Shown in pieces: positions 18,415 to 28,250 of a DNA stretch of 51,271 nt; the first letter of the stretch is position 1, and each line of letters opens with the position of its first letter. This stretch comes from Bin80 sp022820435. Its GTDB lineage: Bacteria > Bacteroidota > Rhodothermia > Rhodothermales > Bin80. The translations under genes were made by a program, and so were the position numbers. Location: positions 1-51,271 of the forward strand of contig JAJEFL010000083.1 of assembly GCA_022820435.1 (NCBI GenBank), written 5' to 3'. The notes under the pieces are model-generated. The model was not told the origin of the DNA. It searched no databases and saw nothing but the letters and a program-made list of their open reading frames with translations.

Positions 18415-19184
18415 GACCGTTTCGATTGACCTATCATGCGATATAATTTACGAATCTCACTTTCTTTGAGTTCACGCCATGCTCCACGTCGTAAATGATG
18501 TGTCGTTAATCCGGCATAGGATACTCGTTCCAAAGCGATTACTTTATTCCCCATTGCCTCAAACATTCGCCGAATTTGACGATTCCGTCCTTCATGCAGT
18601 TCAATACCGATCTCAAAGGGATTCCCGGGCAGCAGATAGATCGCCCGGTCACAGGTCGCTAAGCCGTCCTTTAAGGGAATCCCGCGGCAGAGTTGATCCA
18701 GCTGTTCCGGTTGAATGGGCTCGTACGTACGCACCCGGTAATGTTTCGAAATTTGAAAGCTGGGGTGCATGAGCCCATGACCTAGATCTCCATCCGATGT
18801 TAACAGGAGCGCCCCGGTTGTATTGCGGTCAAGTCGCCCCACAGGAAACAGCCCGTTGGTTCCTCCGTCCATGTTAATCAGGTCTAATACCGTTTTACGA
18901 TTTTTTTGATCTTTCACGGTTGTAATGGTGTCCTTAGGTTTATTCAGCAGGATGTATACAAATTCCCTAGGTGAAATCATTTTCCCGTTGACACTCACCT
19001 TATCTCCCGTCTTAACCTGATACCAGTATTCACGAACGACCTGCCCATTCACCTGAACCTGCCCATTTTCAATGAGCCCGTCTGCATTTCGTCGTGAGCA
19101 AATTCCAGCACGTGCAATGTAACGGTTAAGCCGTCCACCTTCCATGATCCGATCTTGTGCCTTTTCCACCTTCTTTTGTGCCAT
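18411..19184 (-). CDS. rluB: RluB/RsuA-family pseudouridine synthase
   Basis: 257 residues. An S4 RNA-binding domain (GRLNRYIARAGICSRRNAD) near residues 17-60 is followed by the catalytic domain. The active-site Asp is in VGRLDRNTTGALLLT, and GRNRQIRRMFEAMG is a further family motif. RluB/E/F enzymes isomerise specific uridines of 23S rRNA; the subfamily is assigned from overall layout, so the precise target site (RluB-like versus RluE/F-like) is an inference. It is the upstream partner of guaB in a compact minus-strand run with scpA and scpB. Confidence 0.87.
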   Translation of the reverse strand: MAQKKVEKAQDRIMEGGRLNRYIARAGICSRRNADGLIENGQVQVNGQVVREYWYQVKTGDKVSVNGKMISPREFVYILLNKPKDTITTVKDQKNRKTVLDLINMDGGTNGLFPVGRLDRNTTGALLLTSDGDLGHGLMHPSFQISKHYRVRTYEPIQPEQLDQLCRGIPLKDGLATCDRAIYLLPGNPFEIGIELHEGRNRQIRRMFEAMGNKVIALERVSYAGLTTHHLRRGAWRELKESEIRKLYRMIGQSKRS

Positions 19185-19219
19185 GAATCGTTTGAATAAA
19201 GCTGCAGGAAGACTTTTAT

Positions 19220-19861
19220 TTAGATAGTTGTATCCTCATCGGATGTGTGCTCCACCGGTTTCTGATCGCCGTGATCAATCCCGTTCGCCATCAGGAGCCG
19301 CAGACGCTCCTGATCAAAATTTGCCTCTCCAAGTAACTCCTCTGCCTGTCGCAAATTTGGCAGTCCTTCCAGGTCATTTAAGCCAAACTCTTCCAGAAAC
19401 CGGTCTGTAGTCCGATACAGGATCGGCCGTCCGGCAACTTCGGCACGTCCGGTAATGCAGAGCAGATCCAGGGACAGCAATTTTCGGATTGCATACCCTG
19501 AATCTACTCCGCGGACCGCATCTACCTCTACTTTTGTTGTTGGCTGCCTGTATGCAATAATCGCCAGTGTTTCCATTAACGGTCGAGTTAAACGACGTGC
19601 ACGTTCGCGCCGGAAAAAAGTCTCCAGAAATGGTGCAACAGTTTCAGTGGTTGCCATACGCAGTCCTCCGGCCCACTTTTGAATTCGCAGGGCACGCCCC
19701 TGCTGTTCAAAGGAGGCATTGAGCAGTTCCACGGCTTCCTGCACCGCTTCCTCGGTCGGGATATCATCGCTTGCAGCCACTTCAGCATAAACGCTGCGGA
19801 TCTGGGCTGCACTCACGGGAGTTTCCGCGGCAAAGGCCAGTGCTTCCAAAACCATTTCCAT
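19220..19861 (-). CDS. scpB: Chromosome segregation and condensation protein ScpB
   Basis: 213 residues from the chosen start. It forms the winged-helix kleisin-associated subunit that binds ScpA and SMC to organise and separate chromosomes. LEALAFAAETPVSAAQI is the family N-terminus. RPLMETLAIIAYRQPTTKVEVDAVRG is the highly conserved core. The C-terminus is charged and variable. The frame is open to a GTG at 19903 that overlaps the scpA stop, but ATG at 19861 is preceded by GAGGTG at good spacing and matches where homologues begin. Confidence 0.93.
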   Translation of the reverse strand: MEMVLEALAFAAETPVSAAQIRSVYAEVAASDDIPTEEAVQEAVELLNASFEQQGRALRIQKWAGGLRMATTETVAPFLETFFRRERARRLTRPLMETLAIIAYRQPTTKVEVDAVRGVDSGYAIRKLLSLDLLCITGRAEVAGRPILYRTTDRFLEEFGLNDLEGLPNLRQAEELLGEANFDQERLRLLMANGIDHGDQKPVEHTSDEDTTI

Positions 19862-19895
19862 GGTCACCTCTGTATTCACAACTTCCTGGTTTATC

Positions 19896-20618
19896 TCACA
19901 CACCCGTGATCACCCCCTGCTCAATCATAAAGGCATTCCCGTCAAAGGTGTTCAAAATACAAATTTCATGCCCGTAGGCCATCTCCAGTATTGCCAAAAA
20001 GGTGACCACAATGAAACTTCTGGTTTGCCCCCTCACCAGATCATGGAAACTGATCCTTTTTTTTGTAAACAAAATCCTGCGTATATGCTCAGATTGATCC
20101 TCAATTGAGTACTGCTGAGGGACAATTGTGATCGTTTCTTCATCGGGTGCATCTTCCAGTACAAGACGCAACGCATTCATCAGTTCAAATACTGTGGCTT
20201 TCACCAGCACCTCTTTTTCTGGCGTTTCCACCTCGGGCGGCATGGATGCTTTCCCCCGGGTAAACAGTCTGGACCGCTGCTCCAACTGTTGATTCAGAGT
20301 TTCGGCCGCATCCTTATAGCGAATATACTCAAGGAGCTGATCGACGAGCTGTTGACGCGGATCAATCTCATCGTCCTCGGCATCCATTTCCGGTTGTGGG
20401 AGCAGCATCCGGGCCTTGATGCTGATCAGCAGTGCAGCGAAGTAAATATAATCTGCAACACCGTCCAGATTGATGGATTCCATCAATTGGACATATGCCA
20501 GGTACTCATTCGTGATCTGGGCAATTGGGATATCAAAAATGTCAATCTCCCGCCGATTAATGAGAAGCAGAAGAAGATCGAGGGGGCCTTCAAAATCTTC
20601 AAGTTCGACTCTGTACAT
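19896..20618 (-). CDS. scpA: Segregation and condensation protein ScpA (kleisin)
   Basis: 240 residues. It is the kleisin that bridges the SMC heads. YRVELEDFEGPLDLLLLLI is the diagnostic N-terminal SMC-neck binding segment, IDIFDIPIAQITNEYL follows it, and ISIKARMLLPQPEMD marks the end of the helical N-domain. The C-terminal winged helix is around residues 170-235 (VVTFLAILEMA). The ATG at 20618 overlaps the epimerase stop (TGATG), so translation is coupled. scpB follows immediately; the condensin partner smc is not in the window. Confidence 0.95.
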   Translation of the reverse strand: MYRVELEDFEGPLDLLLLLINRREIDIFDIPIAQITNEYLAYVQLMESINLDGVADYIYFAALLISIKARMLLPQPEMDAEDDEIDPRQQLVDQLLEYIRYKDAAETLNQQLEQRSRLFTRGKASMPPEVETPEKEVLVKATVFELMNALRLVLEDAPDEETITIVPQQYSIEDQSEHIRRILFTKKRISFHDLVRGQTRSFIVVTFLAILEMAYGHEICILNTFDGNAFMIEQGVITGV

Positions 20619-21550
20619 CAATCCCCGACTTTTTGGGAGGCAAACCAGTCTGCCGTCCGCTGGATTCCCTCATGAAGACTGACCTCCGGCTTCCAGGAAA
20701 GCCCATCGTCTGCCTTTGTGCAGTCAAGCACACTACGTCGCTGCTCCCCCGGCTTCTCTGGACCATGCCTTGCAGCCCGGTGGATTCCAAGGGCTTCCTG
20801 AAGTTTCCGGTGTAGTGTGACCACATCTGTTTCAACACCCGTACCGATATTGAATGCAGTTGGCGATTCATTAAAATTAAGCGCCGCAAGATTCGCACGG
20901 GCTACATCGTCAACATAGACATAATCTCGTGTCTGAAGACCATCACCATGAATGATGGTTGGCTGATTTGCCAGCAACCTTTCTGAAAAAATAGCAATGA
21001 CTCCCGCCTCCCCATGAGAATTCTGGCGGGGGCCATACACATTCCCATATCGTAATGCGACATAGGGAATTCCATATTCATGATAATAAAAATGCAACAA
21101 CTTCTCTGATGTCAATTTGCTGATCCCATAGGGGGAGAGTGGTTGCTGTGAATGTATCTCGCTCTGCGGCCCTGCTTCCGGCTCACCATAAATTGCCCCT
21201 CCGGTTGACGCAAACACCACCTTGCGCAGTCCACTCTTTCGTCCTGCCTCCATGAGATTAATCAGTCCAAGAATATTGACCTGAACATCAAAAGCCGGAT
21301 CCGATACACTGCGACGTACATCCATCTGCGCAGCATGATGGACCAAAGCAGTATATCGTTTCTCCTGAATCAGCGCAGATGCCTCTGACGACTGAACATC
21401 CATTATATGGAGCTTTGCGGACGGTGGTACATTTTCCCGAAAACCACTGGACAGATTATCCAGCACCTCCACGGTATGCCCCTGGTTGATGAGTAGATCG
21501 GTAACATGGGAGCCAATAAACCCTGCACCACCTGTGACAAGAATGTTCAT
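20618..21550 (-). CDS. NAD-dependent epimerase/dehydratase (GalE-like extended SDR)
   Basis: 310 residues. The Rossmann motif VTGGAGFIGSHV is at residues 5-16, the catalytic Ser/Thr region is FASTGGAIYGEP, and the YGISK pair lies near residue 148. These define an extended short-chain dehydrogenase acting on nucleotide sugars, most like UDP-glucose 4-epimerases. The exact sugar is not determinable. It would supply building blocks for envelope polysaccharide. It is the first gene of the scpA-scpB-rluB-guaB run and lies divergent from the GWxTD gene across 255 bp that must hold both promoters. Confidence 0.88.
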   Translation of the reverse strand: MNILVTGGAGFIGSHVTDLLINQGHTVEVLDNLSSGFRENVPPSAKLHIMDVQSSEASALIQEKRYTALVHHAAQMDVRRSVSDPAFDVQVNILGLINLMEAGRKSGLRKVVFASTGGAIYGEPEAGPQSEIHSQQPLSPYGISKLTSEKLLHFYYHEYGIPYVALRYGNVYGPRQNSHGEAGVIAIFSERLLANQPTIIHGDGLQTRDYVYVDDVARANLAALNFNESPTAFNIGTGVETDVVTLHRKLQEALGIHRAARHGPEKPGEQRRSVLDCTKADDGLSWKPEVSLHEGIQRTADWFASQKVGD

Positions 21551-21805
21551 ATAACGGACGTTCCGAACCGGTCTGACTGAGTATGAGCATCTTTAACGCT
21601 TATAACGGAAATACTGTCCACACCGGTCATCGCGATTGAAATTGTTTCTTATATCTGGAACCGATTCGTCTCGGCCTGCTGTTTAAGGTGATCAATCTGA
21701 ATCATTGTTTTGCCCCCAAAGTTAGTGATTGATCAGCGGTTTGGGGCTATTGCATAGGAACGTCTACACTTTGGCATCTGCACGCAACATGGATTCTTGA
21801 TCAAT

Positions 21806-23593
21806 ATGCTGTACACTCACAACGAGCACCGACATTTTGAAGATCGAATCTGCACTCTGCAGAGGAAATGCCGTATTTTCCTGGGGGCCTGCACGATTCT
21901 ATACGTGATTTTTTTGCCACCGGTATTCGCACAGACCTCCTCGGAACTTCATCAAATTTTTGATCAGCAAAATATCCTGCGCTACGAAGAGGGCGCATCC
22001 ATCTATCTTGATCTGCTTCAACAAACTTCGGCAACCCCGCTGTCGGAGGAGCTGCATCAACACTTACGGCTTCTGAAACTGATTACTCCAACAACCGGTC
22101 AAATTCGTTCCTCTCTGGATGCACTTCTACAGGGAACGGGAGGGCCCGCAGATGTTACCGCCCTTGTACGTTGGTGGAACCGGCAGGACCCCGTTCCCTC
22201 CACCTTCGCAAATGAGCGGATCATTGAACACTTATCCCGTATCTCTTATGCCTTCCGTCACTATCGCCATCAGCGCAGTGAATTCGGGGTGGATGCCCGC
22301 GGTGAGATTCTGATACGATTGGGCTGGCCGGATACTCAAAGAGAACTCAAACTCAAAAATAGCGGGCTTTATCTTCGCCCGGTTGAATACACGCTGACTC
22401 GCAATGAATTCTGGGTCTATCGGCGTATCCATCAGGATGCGCATTACCTGTTCGTGTATCAATCCAAGCGACGCGGATACAGAATTGGTACGGTAGATGA
22501 CCTAATTCCCAACAAATATCGTACCCGGCAGGAGGATGCACCGGTGCTTCTGAAATGGCTGGACGACATCTATCAGCAGCTTTCTGTAGACCATGAGCAT
22601 TACGGCCCTCTGTTTGATACGGTGAGTGACTATGTTTCAATTGCATCCTCGGATGAGACACATCCTTATTATTTTACAAAGCAGCTACTGCGGGACGCAC
22701 GGATCCTGGATAATTTCCACCAGAGGTCCCGATCAGAGCATGTTCCGGTCTCCGACACAGAGGTGGGGCACTCTCCCATTTCCCTGCGTCCCGAAATACG
22801 GTGGGCCCGCTTTCTGGAACCGGAAGGAACGACGCGGCTGCATATTTCATGGACGATTGATCCAAAATCGCTGCGACCGGGGCGCAGAGTCACACGCAGC
22901 CTTCGCAAAAACGGTGCTCAGCCGACCGAGGATTTTCTGCTGACCACCTATCTCGTCACGCGTAACGAGCTCTCTGCCCCCTCGAACCTGCGGCTGCGCC
23001 AATATCACCTGAAGGAGGGAGTAAATTCCCCCTTTGATCCACATACATGGATTACCCGAGGGCTGCATGGAAGCATCAATGTTGCGCTGCAGTGGGAGTA
23101 CGCCTGGACGCAAATTGACAGTTTGAACAATATTCTGCCCACTGCCAAACTTGGCTTTCACGTACAGACACTGGATTCTATGGCTGCATTAAACGGTGAC
23201 GGACAATCCATCGAGATGAGTGACCTCCTCCTGACGAAACTTGACGAAAAAGGCACGCCCAACAGGAACGCTCCGATCGTCAAAGCACACTGGAATAGCG
23301 ACGATCCACTTGGTGTCTATTTTGAAGCCTATTTCCTGCGCTTTAATGACCGGGAACGGGCCAGTTATCAGGTGTCCTATGAAATTCAGAGTGCAGATGG
23401 TGTGGGAGAACCAAAAATCTCGGCATCAACCGCATATAACTCGGAGTCCTCCACGATAAAGGAGCACATCGTACTGGATCTTTCTGAATGGCAGCAATCC
23501 CAACTGGTCGAACTCACCATCAGGGTCACCGATAATACATCTGGAACTACCGTAGAGCGTGCCACCCGACTGCAATTAAACACACGGAAATGA
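21806..23593 (+). CDS. Secreted GWxTD-domain protein
   Basis: About 595 residues. A hydrophobic segment near residues 27-43 ending in FAQTSS looks like a signal peptide with cleavage after Ala, so the protein is probably exported. The middle has RGEILIRLGWPDTQRE, the core of the GWxTD domain, a family of unknown function concentrated in Bacteroidota, Rhodothermota and Gemmatimonadota. The C-terminal third is beta-rich. No catalytic motif is visible. ATG at 21806 is chosen over the in-frame TTG at 21797. It stands alone on the plus strand. Confidence 0.8.
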   Translation: MLYTHNEHRHFEDRICTLQRKCRIFLGACTILYVIFLPPVFAQTSSELHQIFDQQNILRYEEGASIYLDLLQQTSATPLSEELHQHLRLLKLITPTTGQIRSSLDALLQGTGGPADVTALVRWWNRQDPVPSTFANERIIEHLSRISYAFRHYRHQRSEFGVDARGEILIRLGWPDTQRELKLKNSGLYLRPVEYTLTRNEFWVYRRIHQDAHYLFVYQSKRRGYRIGTVDDLIPNKYRTRQEDAPVLLKWLDDIYQQLSVDHEHYGPLFDTVSDYVSIASSDETHPYYFTKQLLRDARILDNFHQRSRSEHVPVSDTEVGHSPISLRPEIRWARFLEPEGTTRLHISWTIDPKSLRPGRRVTRSLRKNGAQPTEDFLLTTYLVTRNELSAPSNLRLRQYHLKEGVNSPFDPHTWITRGLHGSINVALQWEYAWTQIDSLNNILPTAKLGFHVQTLDSMAALNGDGQSIEMSDLLLTKLDEKGTPNRNAPIVKAHWNSDDPLGVYFEAYFLRFNDRERASYQVSYEIQSADGVGEPKISASTAYNSESSTIKEHIVLDLSEWQQSQLVELTIRVTDNTSGTTVERATRLQLNTRK

Positions 23594-24078
23594 GCCTCCG
23601 ATCACCACGGTGCGCTATGCACCTTACATAAGCCACTCAAAATATACCAACCCAGTATCTACCGTGACCAATGATCTTTTCGCAATATGGCATTCCAACA
23701 TATTCAATCCCCGAATTCATCTATGACCGAGGGCAGTAGACAGTCATCCTATTCATCACATATCATTCTGGCCTAATGTCGTATATTTATCGTACTATGC
23801 TTGTATAACAGAGATGTAACCCTTGCGTCTGCCCAGCAATCTGCCTTAAGAAAGAGAGATTCTACGCAGATTATTGCTGGCTGACTCCTAGACACTGACG
23901 GTGCGACAATTGGCCCCAATCACATCCATATTTACAGGGAGGGATTTGGTGATAGATGGGCATTTCAAGTACCGAATGATGATTTTATGTACATAGATCC
24001 CCCCCGTAGAATCTTTGCCGATTTCTTGACTTATTGCAACATTACCGAAACCCCAGAATTCATTGGAGGATTATTCCC
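23594..24078. other. Intergenic region, no gene recognised
   Basis: About 485 bp between two plus-strand genes. It is AT-richer than its neighbours and must carry the promoter of the DUF1828 gene. A purine-rich GGAGG at 24066-24070 is that gene's ribosome binding site. I see no structured RNA, repeat or coding frame in the rest. Confidence 0.5.
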
Positions 24079-24858
24079 ATGACCGAATCATTTCAGGCTT
24101 TACAGAATCACTATTGGGATTGGGTTCGCGGACAAACATTGATTCGTGATCTTGGAGGAGTTTATGAGATCACTACCCCCTATCTGGATCGCTTCAATGA
24201 TTGTATTCAAATTCACGCGAAAATGTTGGGGGCTGGTAAAGTATTGATCTCTGACGCTGGCGAAACTCTGGAAGATATGGTCCTTTCGGGGCATTCGTAT
24301 GCATCTGGCAGACTCGCACCTGCCTTCCAGGAAATCATGAATGGATTTGGGGTTTCACTGGATCATCGAAACGAATTATTGAAGGCAGAGTGCAGCCTTG
24401 AAGACTTCCCTGTAACTGCCCATAATCTAATTCAGGCGATTCTTGCAATTAATGATCTAGGCTATATGGCGACATCTGAGAGAATTCCGAAACAAACCAC
24501 CTTCCGTAAGCAGGTGAAAAAGAAATTTTCGTCATTTGAAGGCTGGAAGGTGACGGATGACCCACTCTTCACCGGTAAATCAGGGGTCACTCGCAAGTTC
24601 AATTTTATGGTAAATGACATCATTGTCATCCAGTGCTTTGCTTCAATCAGCAAGCAAAGTGTGGACGCATTTATTTTCGCCTGGCTGGACGCTGGTGCTC
24701 AAAATAGCAAACAACTCCGGTGCTCTGCATTGATCCAACCTATCGAAGGTCAAAATACTACCAATGCATATAATATCATGAAGCACTATGAGATTGCACC
24801 CGTGATTGCTTCATCGGATATGCAAAATGATTTTGCTAAAATTATGGCCACCCGTTGA
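24079..24858 (+). CDS. DUF1828/DUF1829 domain protein
   Basis: 259 residues. The N-terminal half matches the DUF1828 pattern: YEITTPYLDRFNDCIQIH, then LISDAGETLEDMVLSG, then a helical segment. The C-terminal half (from about residue 145) corresponds to DUF1829, with KFNFMVNDIIVIQCFASIS. The family is of unknown function and scattered in accessory regions and mobile elements of many bacteria, which fits its place beside a repeat array and a likely defence pair. Conserved acidic residues (TPYLDRFND, SDAGETL) could be catalytic, but that is speculation. The start ATG at 24079 has a strong GGAGG upstream, unusual in this window and consistent with acquired DNA. Confidence 0.78.
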   Translation: MTESFQALQNHYWDWVRGQTLIRDLGGVYEITTPYLDRFNDCIQIHAKMLGAGKVLISDAGETLEDMVLSGHSYASGRLAPAFQEIMNGFGVSLDHRNELLKAECSLEDFPVTAHNLIQAILAINDLGYMATSERIPKQTTFRKQVKKKFSSFEGWKVTDDPLFTGKSGVTRKFNFMVNDIIVIQCFASISKQSVDAFIFAWLDAGAQNSKQLRCSALIQPIEGQNTTNAYNIMKHYEIAPVIASSDMQNDFAKIMATR

Positions 24859-24948
24859 TGCGCAGAAATGAATCCGTCAAAGAAGGAGACCCGTTGGCAG
24901 GGCAATGACATTCTCCGGAAGGCACTCACTGAACATAATCCAGTCAGG

Positions 24949-26127
24949 GATAAAAAATTCGAAGGCCCCTAAACCAACAAGCCCCCTGACCATTTGACCG
25001 GCCAAGGGGACTCATCAGTTTTCCAACAAATCCTGTTCAGATCAGAAACAAGTAACCGATCTGATAAAATGCTGGTGGTTCTATTCGCCCATTTAGATAT
25101 GGTTCCCGAACCGGAACGGTGCTGATTTTGCCAAAGACGGTTCCACACGGAGGAACAAAAAATCCGAGACCCTCAAACCAACAAGCCACCCCTGACCATT
25201 TGAATGGCCAAGGGGACTCGTCGGCTTTGCTCAAAGAAGTTACCTAGACCAACCATAACTAGCTAATCCAGCCAAACTCAAGAACTTCTATTCGCCAATT
25301 CAGATATGGTTCCCGAACCGGAACGGTGCTGATTTCGCTAAAGACGGTTCCACACGGAGGGACAAAAAATCCGAGGACACCTAACCAACAAGCCCCCTGA
25401 CCATTTGACTGGCCAAGGGGACTCGTTCATTTTCAACATGAAGTTACCCAGATCAACCATAACTAGCCAATCCAGTCAAACTCAAGAACTTCTATTCGCC
25501 GATCATGAAATGGTTCCCGAACCGGAACGGTGCTGATTTCGCTAAAGACGGTTCCACACGGAGGGACAAAAAATCCGAAGGTCCCTAAACCAACAAGCCC
25601 CCCTGACCATTTGACCGGCCAAGAGGACTCGTCAGCCATTTTTAACTTAACGGTGCTCAGATCAGATATAAATAACTGATCCAGTCAACCGAATATGCTT
25701 CTATTCGCCGACCAGAAAATGGTTCCCGAACCGGAACGGTGCTGATTTCGCCAAAGACGGTTCCACAGGAGTGGACAAAAAAATTCGAGGGCACCTAACC
25801 AACAAGCCCCCTGACCATTTGACTGGCCAAGGGGACTCATCAGTTTTCTAACAAACCTCTGTTCAGATCAGAAACAAGTAACTGATCCGACAAAATGCAG
25901 GTGATTCTATTCGCCGATCATGAAATGGTTCCCGAACCGGAACGATGCTGATTTCGCTAAAGACGGTTCCAGACGGAGGGACAAAAAAATCCGAGGCCCT
26001 CAAACCAACAAGCCACCCCTGACCATTTGACGGGCCAAGGGGACTCATCGGTTTTTTGAGACCATGCCCAGATCAGCCATAAGGACTGATCTGATTAACC
26101 GAGCGATTCTATTCGCCAACCAGGAAT
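24949..26127. repeat. Second tandem array, about 206-bp units (left part)
   Basis: Units start with TTCTATTCGCC at about 25081, 25287, 25491, 25699, 25907 and 26108, preceded by a partial unit. Each holds GGTTCCCGAACCGGAACGG, CGCTAAAGACGGTTCC, ACAAAAAATCCGA, and a hairpin CCCCCTGACCA/TGGCCAAGGGG with an 11-bp stem (near 24982, 25189, 25393, 25599, 25807 and 26017). Many also hold a GATCAG/CTGATC stem-loop. The minus strand of some units can be read as short peptides sharing FFVPPCGTVF, but the frame is not kept in all units. No CRISPR-like unique spacers exist. Function unknown. Confidence 0.85.
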
Positions 26128-26248
26128 GTGTTCGCATCCCATGAAGAATCACGCAAAGTAGACTAAAATCACCCAGTCAGCCTCATATCTACTGTTCATT
26201 CAAAATCAGTGCACATTAACTGTTTTTGTTCGGGCACTACCACAAGAT

Positions 26249-26704
26249 CTAACGGGGTGCATTTCTTAACGATGTCCCGCATTTGAGTCGCTCAATAGAG
26301 TGATCCTTATCTCCAAAACGGACCGTACATTTTCTCAGGGAGAATCTTTCAGCTTTAGGCAAGTTACCCGATACCAGAACAGCCCGAAAATTTTGAGCAT
26401 CCACAGACGAAGTCCACTCTTCAGCGATTCTGGTGGCAGCCTGAAGTTGTTGTACAGATTTTCTGGCATCCGGCGCACCCTTCTTCATCTCTATTGGTAC
26501 GATCCAACCGCCAGAATCATTGGATGCAAACAAAAAGTCAGCATTTTTGGAATCATCTGCTTTCGGGATTCTATCCAAGTCAATGATCACATTTGGTGTC
26601 GGAAGACCGTCCTTACGGAGGAAGCAACCCTTTTTCCCTAGTCTAGAGCGGTGGATAGCGTCATTGGGAGCGTGCTCCTTGAAACGACCAACAACTGTAT
26701 CCAT
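26249..26704 (-). CDS. Small PD-(D/E)xK-like protein paired with an ATPase
   Basis: 151 residues. ADFLFASNDSGGWIVPIEMK gives Asp56, then Glu72 and Lys74 on adjacent predicted beta strands, the spacing of a PD-(D/E)xK nuclease core. An upstream Glu for metal binding could be Glu10. The C-terminal half is basic. The ATG follows the ATPase stop by one base (TAATATG), so the two are almost certainly co-translated. An ATPase plus small nuclease arrangement recalls two-gene defence systems such as Septu, but the effector there is an HNH protein, so this would be a different type. The nuclease assignment rests on motif spacing only. A longer in-frame start at 26800 would lie inside the ATPase gene and is unlikely. 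Confidence 0.6.
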   Translation of the reverse strand: MDTVVGRFKEHAPNDAIHRSRLGKKGCFLRKDGLPTPNVIIDLDRIPKADDSKNADFLFASNDSGGWIVPIEMKKGAPDARKSVQQLQAATRIAEEWTSSVDAQNFRAVLVSGNLPKAERFSLRKCTVRFGDKDHSIERLKCGTSLRNAPR

Positions 26705-26705
26705 A

Positions 26706-28250
26706 TTAGTTGTTGAGTTGGCGGGAAATCCGCGCCCAATTGTTGTGCAGCATAGTTGCAACGTCATCAAAACCGGTAGGGTAAAGCCCTGATTCGTCAA
26801 GATCTATCTGCGACACGGTTGAGCCGCTAGGGAGGGTTCCTTGCTGAAACAGCCAAGCACCTACTTTATCCGGGTGTAGGGCCACTCCACCCCCGGCAAT
26901 CTTGTCACGGTCAGGTGTTGGAAGAAACGACAGCCTGACTAAGTTGGCCAGTTCTTCCAGTACCCATTCGCTATGAGTGGTAATGATGATGCGAATTCCC
27001 GCATTCACCATTGCTGCGAGTTGACGCGTGAATTGAACTTGCATAGAAGGGTGCAAATGAGATTCAGGTTCCTCGATAATCAGTACATCACCGGGGCTAA
27101 CTTGATGACGTAGATACAACAGAACAGGGGCAAGTTCCGATACCATTGACGATGCATTATTTAATGGCAAGGTCTCGGGCCACCCACTCCGGCGGTAACC
27201 GAATTGAGGATAGTTTGTTGTTTCTGATCTTTTAGTTTTTATAGAACCATTTAGTATATCGTCCTCAATTTCCTCGCAAATTTTGAGAATATCTTTGTAC
27301 CAATCAGTATTTCGTCTCCGAAGTGAAGGATCATCAATAGTAATCAATTTTTTCAAAAAATCTACAATGATTCCAGAAAGAAGCGGCATATCTCGTACCT
27401 GATCTATCCCAGTCATTGCAATATTGCCCAAGGCCGCACTGACCACCGCCTTGTGCGCATGCATGATTCCTGTTCGGTCAGCAGGGAGGTAATAGGCAGA
27501 TTGTGCAAATGGCTTGCAGACATCACTAGCAAGATATTTTGTTATGAGAGTTAGCAAGCTCCGTTCTCTTTGATATGTACGACCAGATTCCAAGGAGTCT
27601 TCAAATAATTCTCCTTGCGATAAAAATGATCGCAGCCGCATACTGCGAGACATTGCAATGATAAAATCCGCTCGAAGCCTTAGCACCATTCCCTCAGGGA
27701 CGATCGTCTGAAATGCTGTTTCGCTGGATCCCAAGATCAAATGATGTTCGGGGGGTGGGCCGCCATCAGTTGTTGGCATTGCACGTAAGACGATGTGAGA
27801 ATCATCATTCACATCCCAGCGGCGAAGTGATTTTGCTTCAAGACCAAAACATCTGCCAATTTCGTCTTCTAGCCCAGTGCCAGATATATTGCGAAACTTT
27901 TCCCGTAAGGTAGCTGCAAGTTGTTCTGGAAGTACAATTTCCTCTTGGTCCCTGAGGATATCTCTTTCATGTAAAGCCCGTAGGTTATCCACTACGTTCT
28001 GCAAATCATGAAGAATGCCCTGTGTAATGGAGCCTCGCGAGGAATGAAATTCCCTGTGAGGTGCTAAAAAAAAGCTTGGTATATAGTCGTCAAAGTAACA
28101 ATGCAACGCATAGATCAGGATTGCCAAATACGACTTCCCTGTGTTACTTGGGCCAATGAATACGGATAACGGGGGGAGTTCAACCTCCGCCTGCTGTATT
28201 GGCCCAAAGTTCCTTACTGTGAGTTTAGGATGATCTGCAGTTGTAGACAT
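26706..28250 (-). CDS. SMC/OLD-like AAA ATPase (AAA_15/AAA_21 type)
   Basis: 514 residues. RNFGPIQQAEVEL opens the ATPase as in RecF/OLD-like proteins. SVFIGPSNTGKSYLAIL is Walker A near residues 30-45. SPGDVLIIEEPESHLHPSMQ is Walker B with the catalytic Glu near residue 420, and IRIIITTHSEWVLEELANL contains the H-loop His. The roughly 350 residues between are helical and lack a TOPRIM domain. This is an ABC-type ATPase without its own nuclease, so the downstream small protein probably acts as effector. The pair sits inside a repeat array between matching unit ends. Such proteins commonly sense phage components or DNA ends; the trigger here is unknown. Confidence 0.8.
   Translation of the reverse strand: MSTTADHPKLTVRNFGPIQQAEVELPPLSVFIGPSNTGKSYLAILIYALHCYFDDYIPSFFLAPHREFHSSRGSITQGILHDLQNVVDNLRALHERDILRDQEEIVLPEQLAATLREKFRNISGTGLEDEIGRCFGLEAKSLRRWDVNDDSHIVLRAMPTTDGGPPPEHHLILGSSETAFQTIVPEGMVLRLRADFIIAMSRSMRLRSFLSQGELFEDSLESGRTYQRERSLLTLITKYLASDVCKPFAQSAYYLPADRTGIMHAHKAVVSAALGNIAMTGIDQVRDMPLLSGIIVDFLKKLITIDDPSLRRRNTDWYKDILKICEEIEDDILNGSIKTKRSETTNYPQFGYRRSGWPETLPLNNASSMVSELAPVLLYLRHQVSPGDVLIIEEPESHLHPSMQVQFTRQLAAMVNAGIRIIITTHSEWVLEELANLVRLSFLPTPDRDKIAGGGVALHPDKVGAWLFQQGTLPSGSTVSQIDLDESGLYPTGFDDVATMLHNNWARISRQLNN

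Noticed and set aside
25037..26048. Short minus-strand frames sharing FFVPPCGTVF in the second repeat array
   Set aside because: The frame is kept in only some units, and start and end positions shift. More likely a by-product of a conserved non-coding unit; noted as an alternative in the finding.
24949..26127. CRISPR array
   Set aside because: The whole 206-bp unit repeats, without unique spacers, and no cas genes are present.
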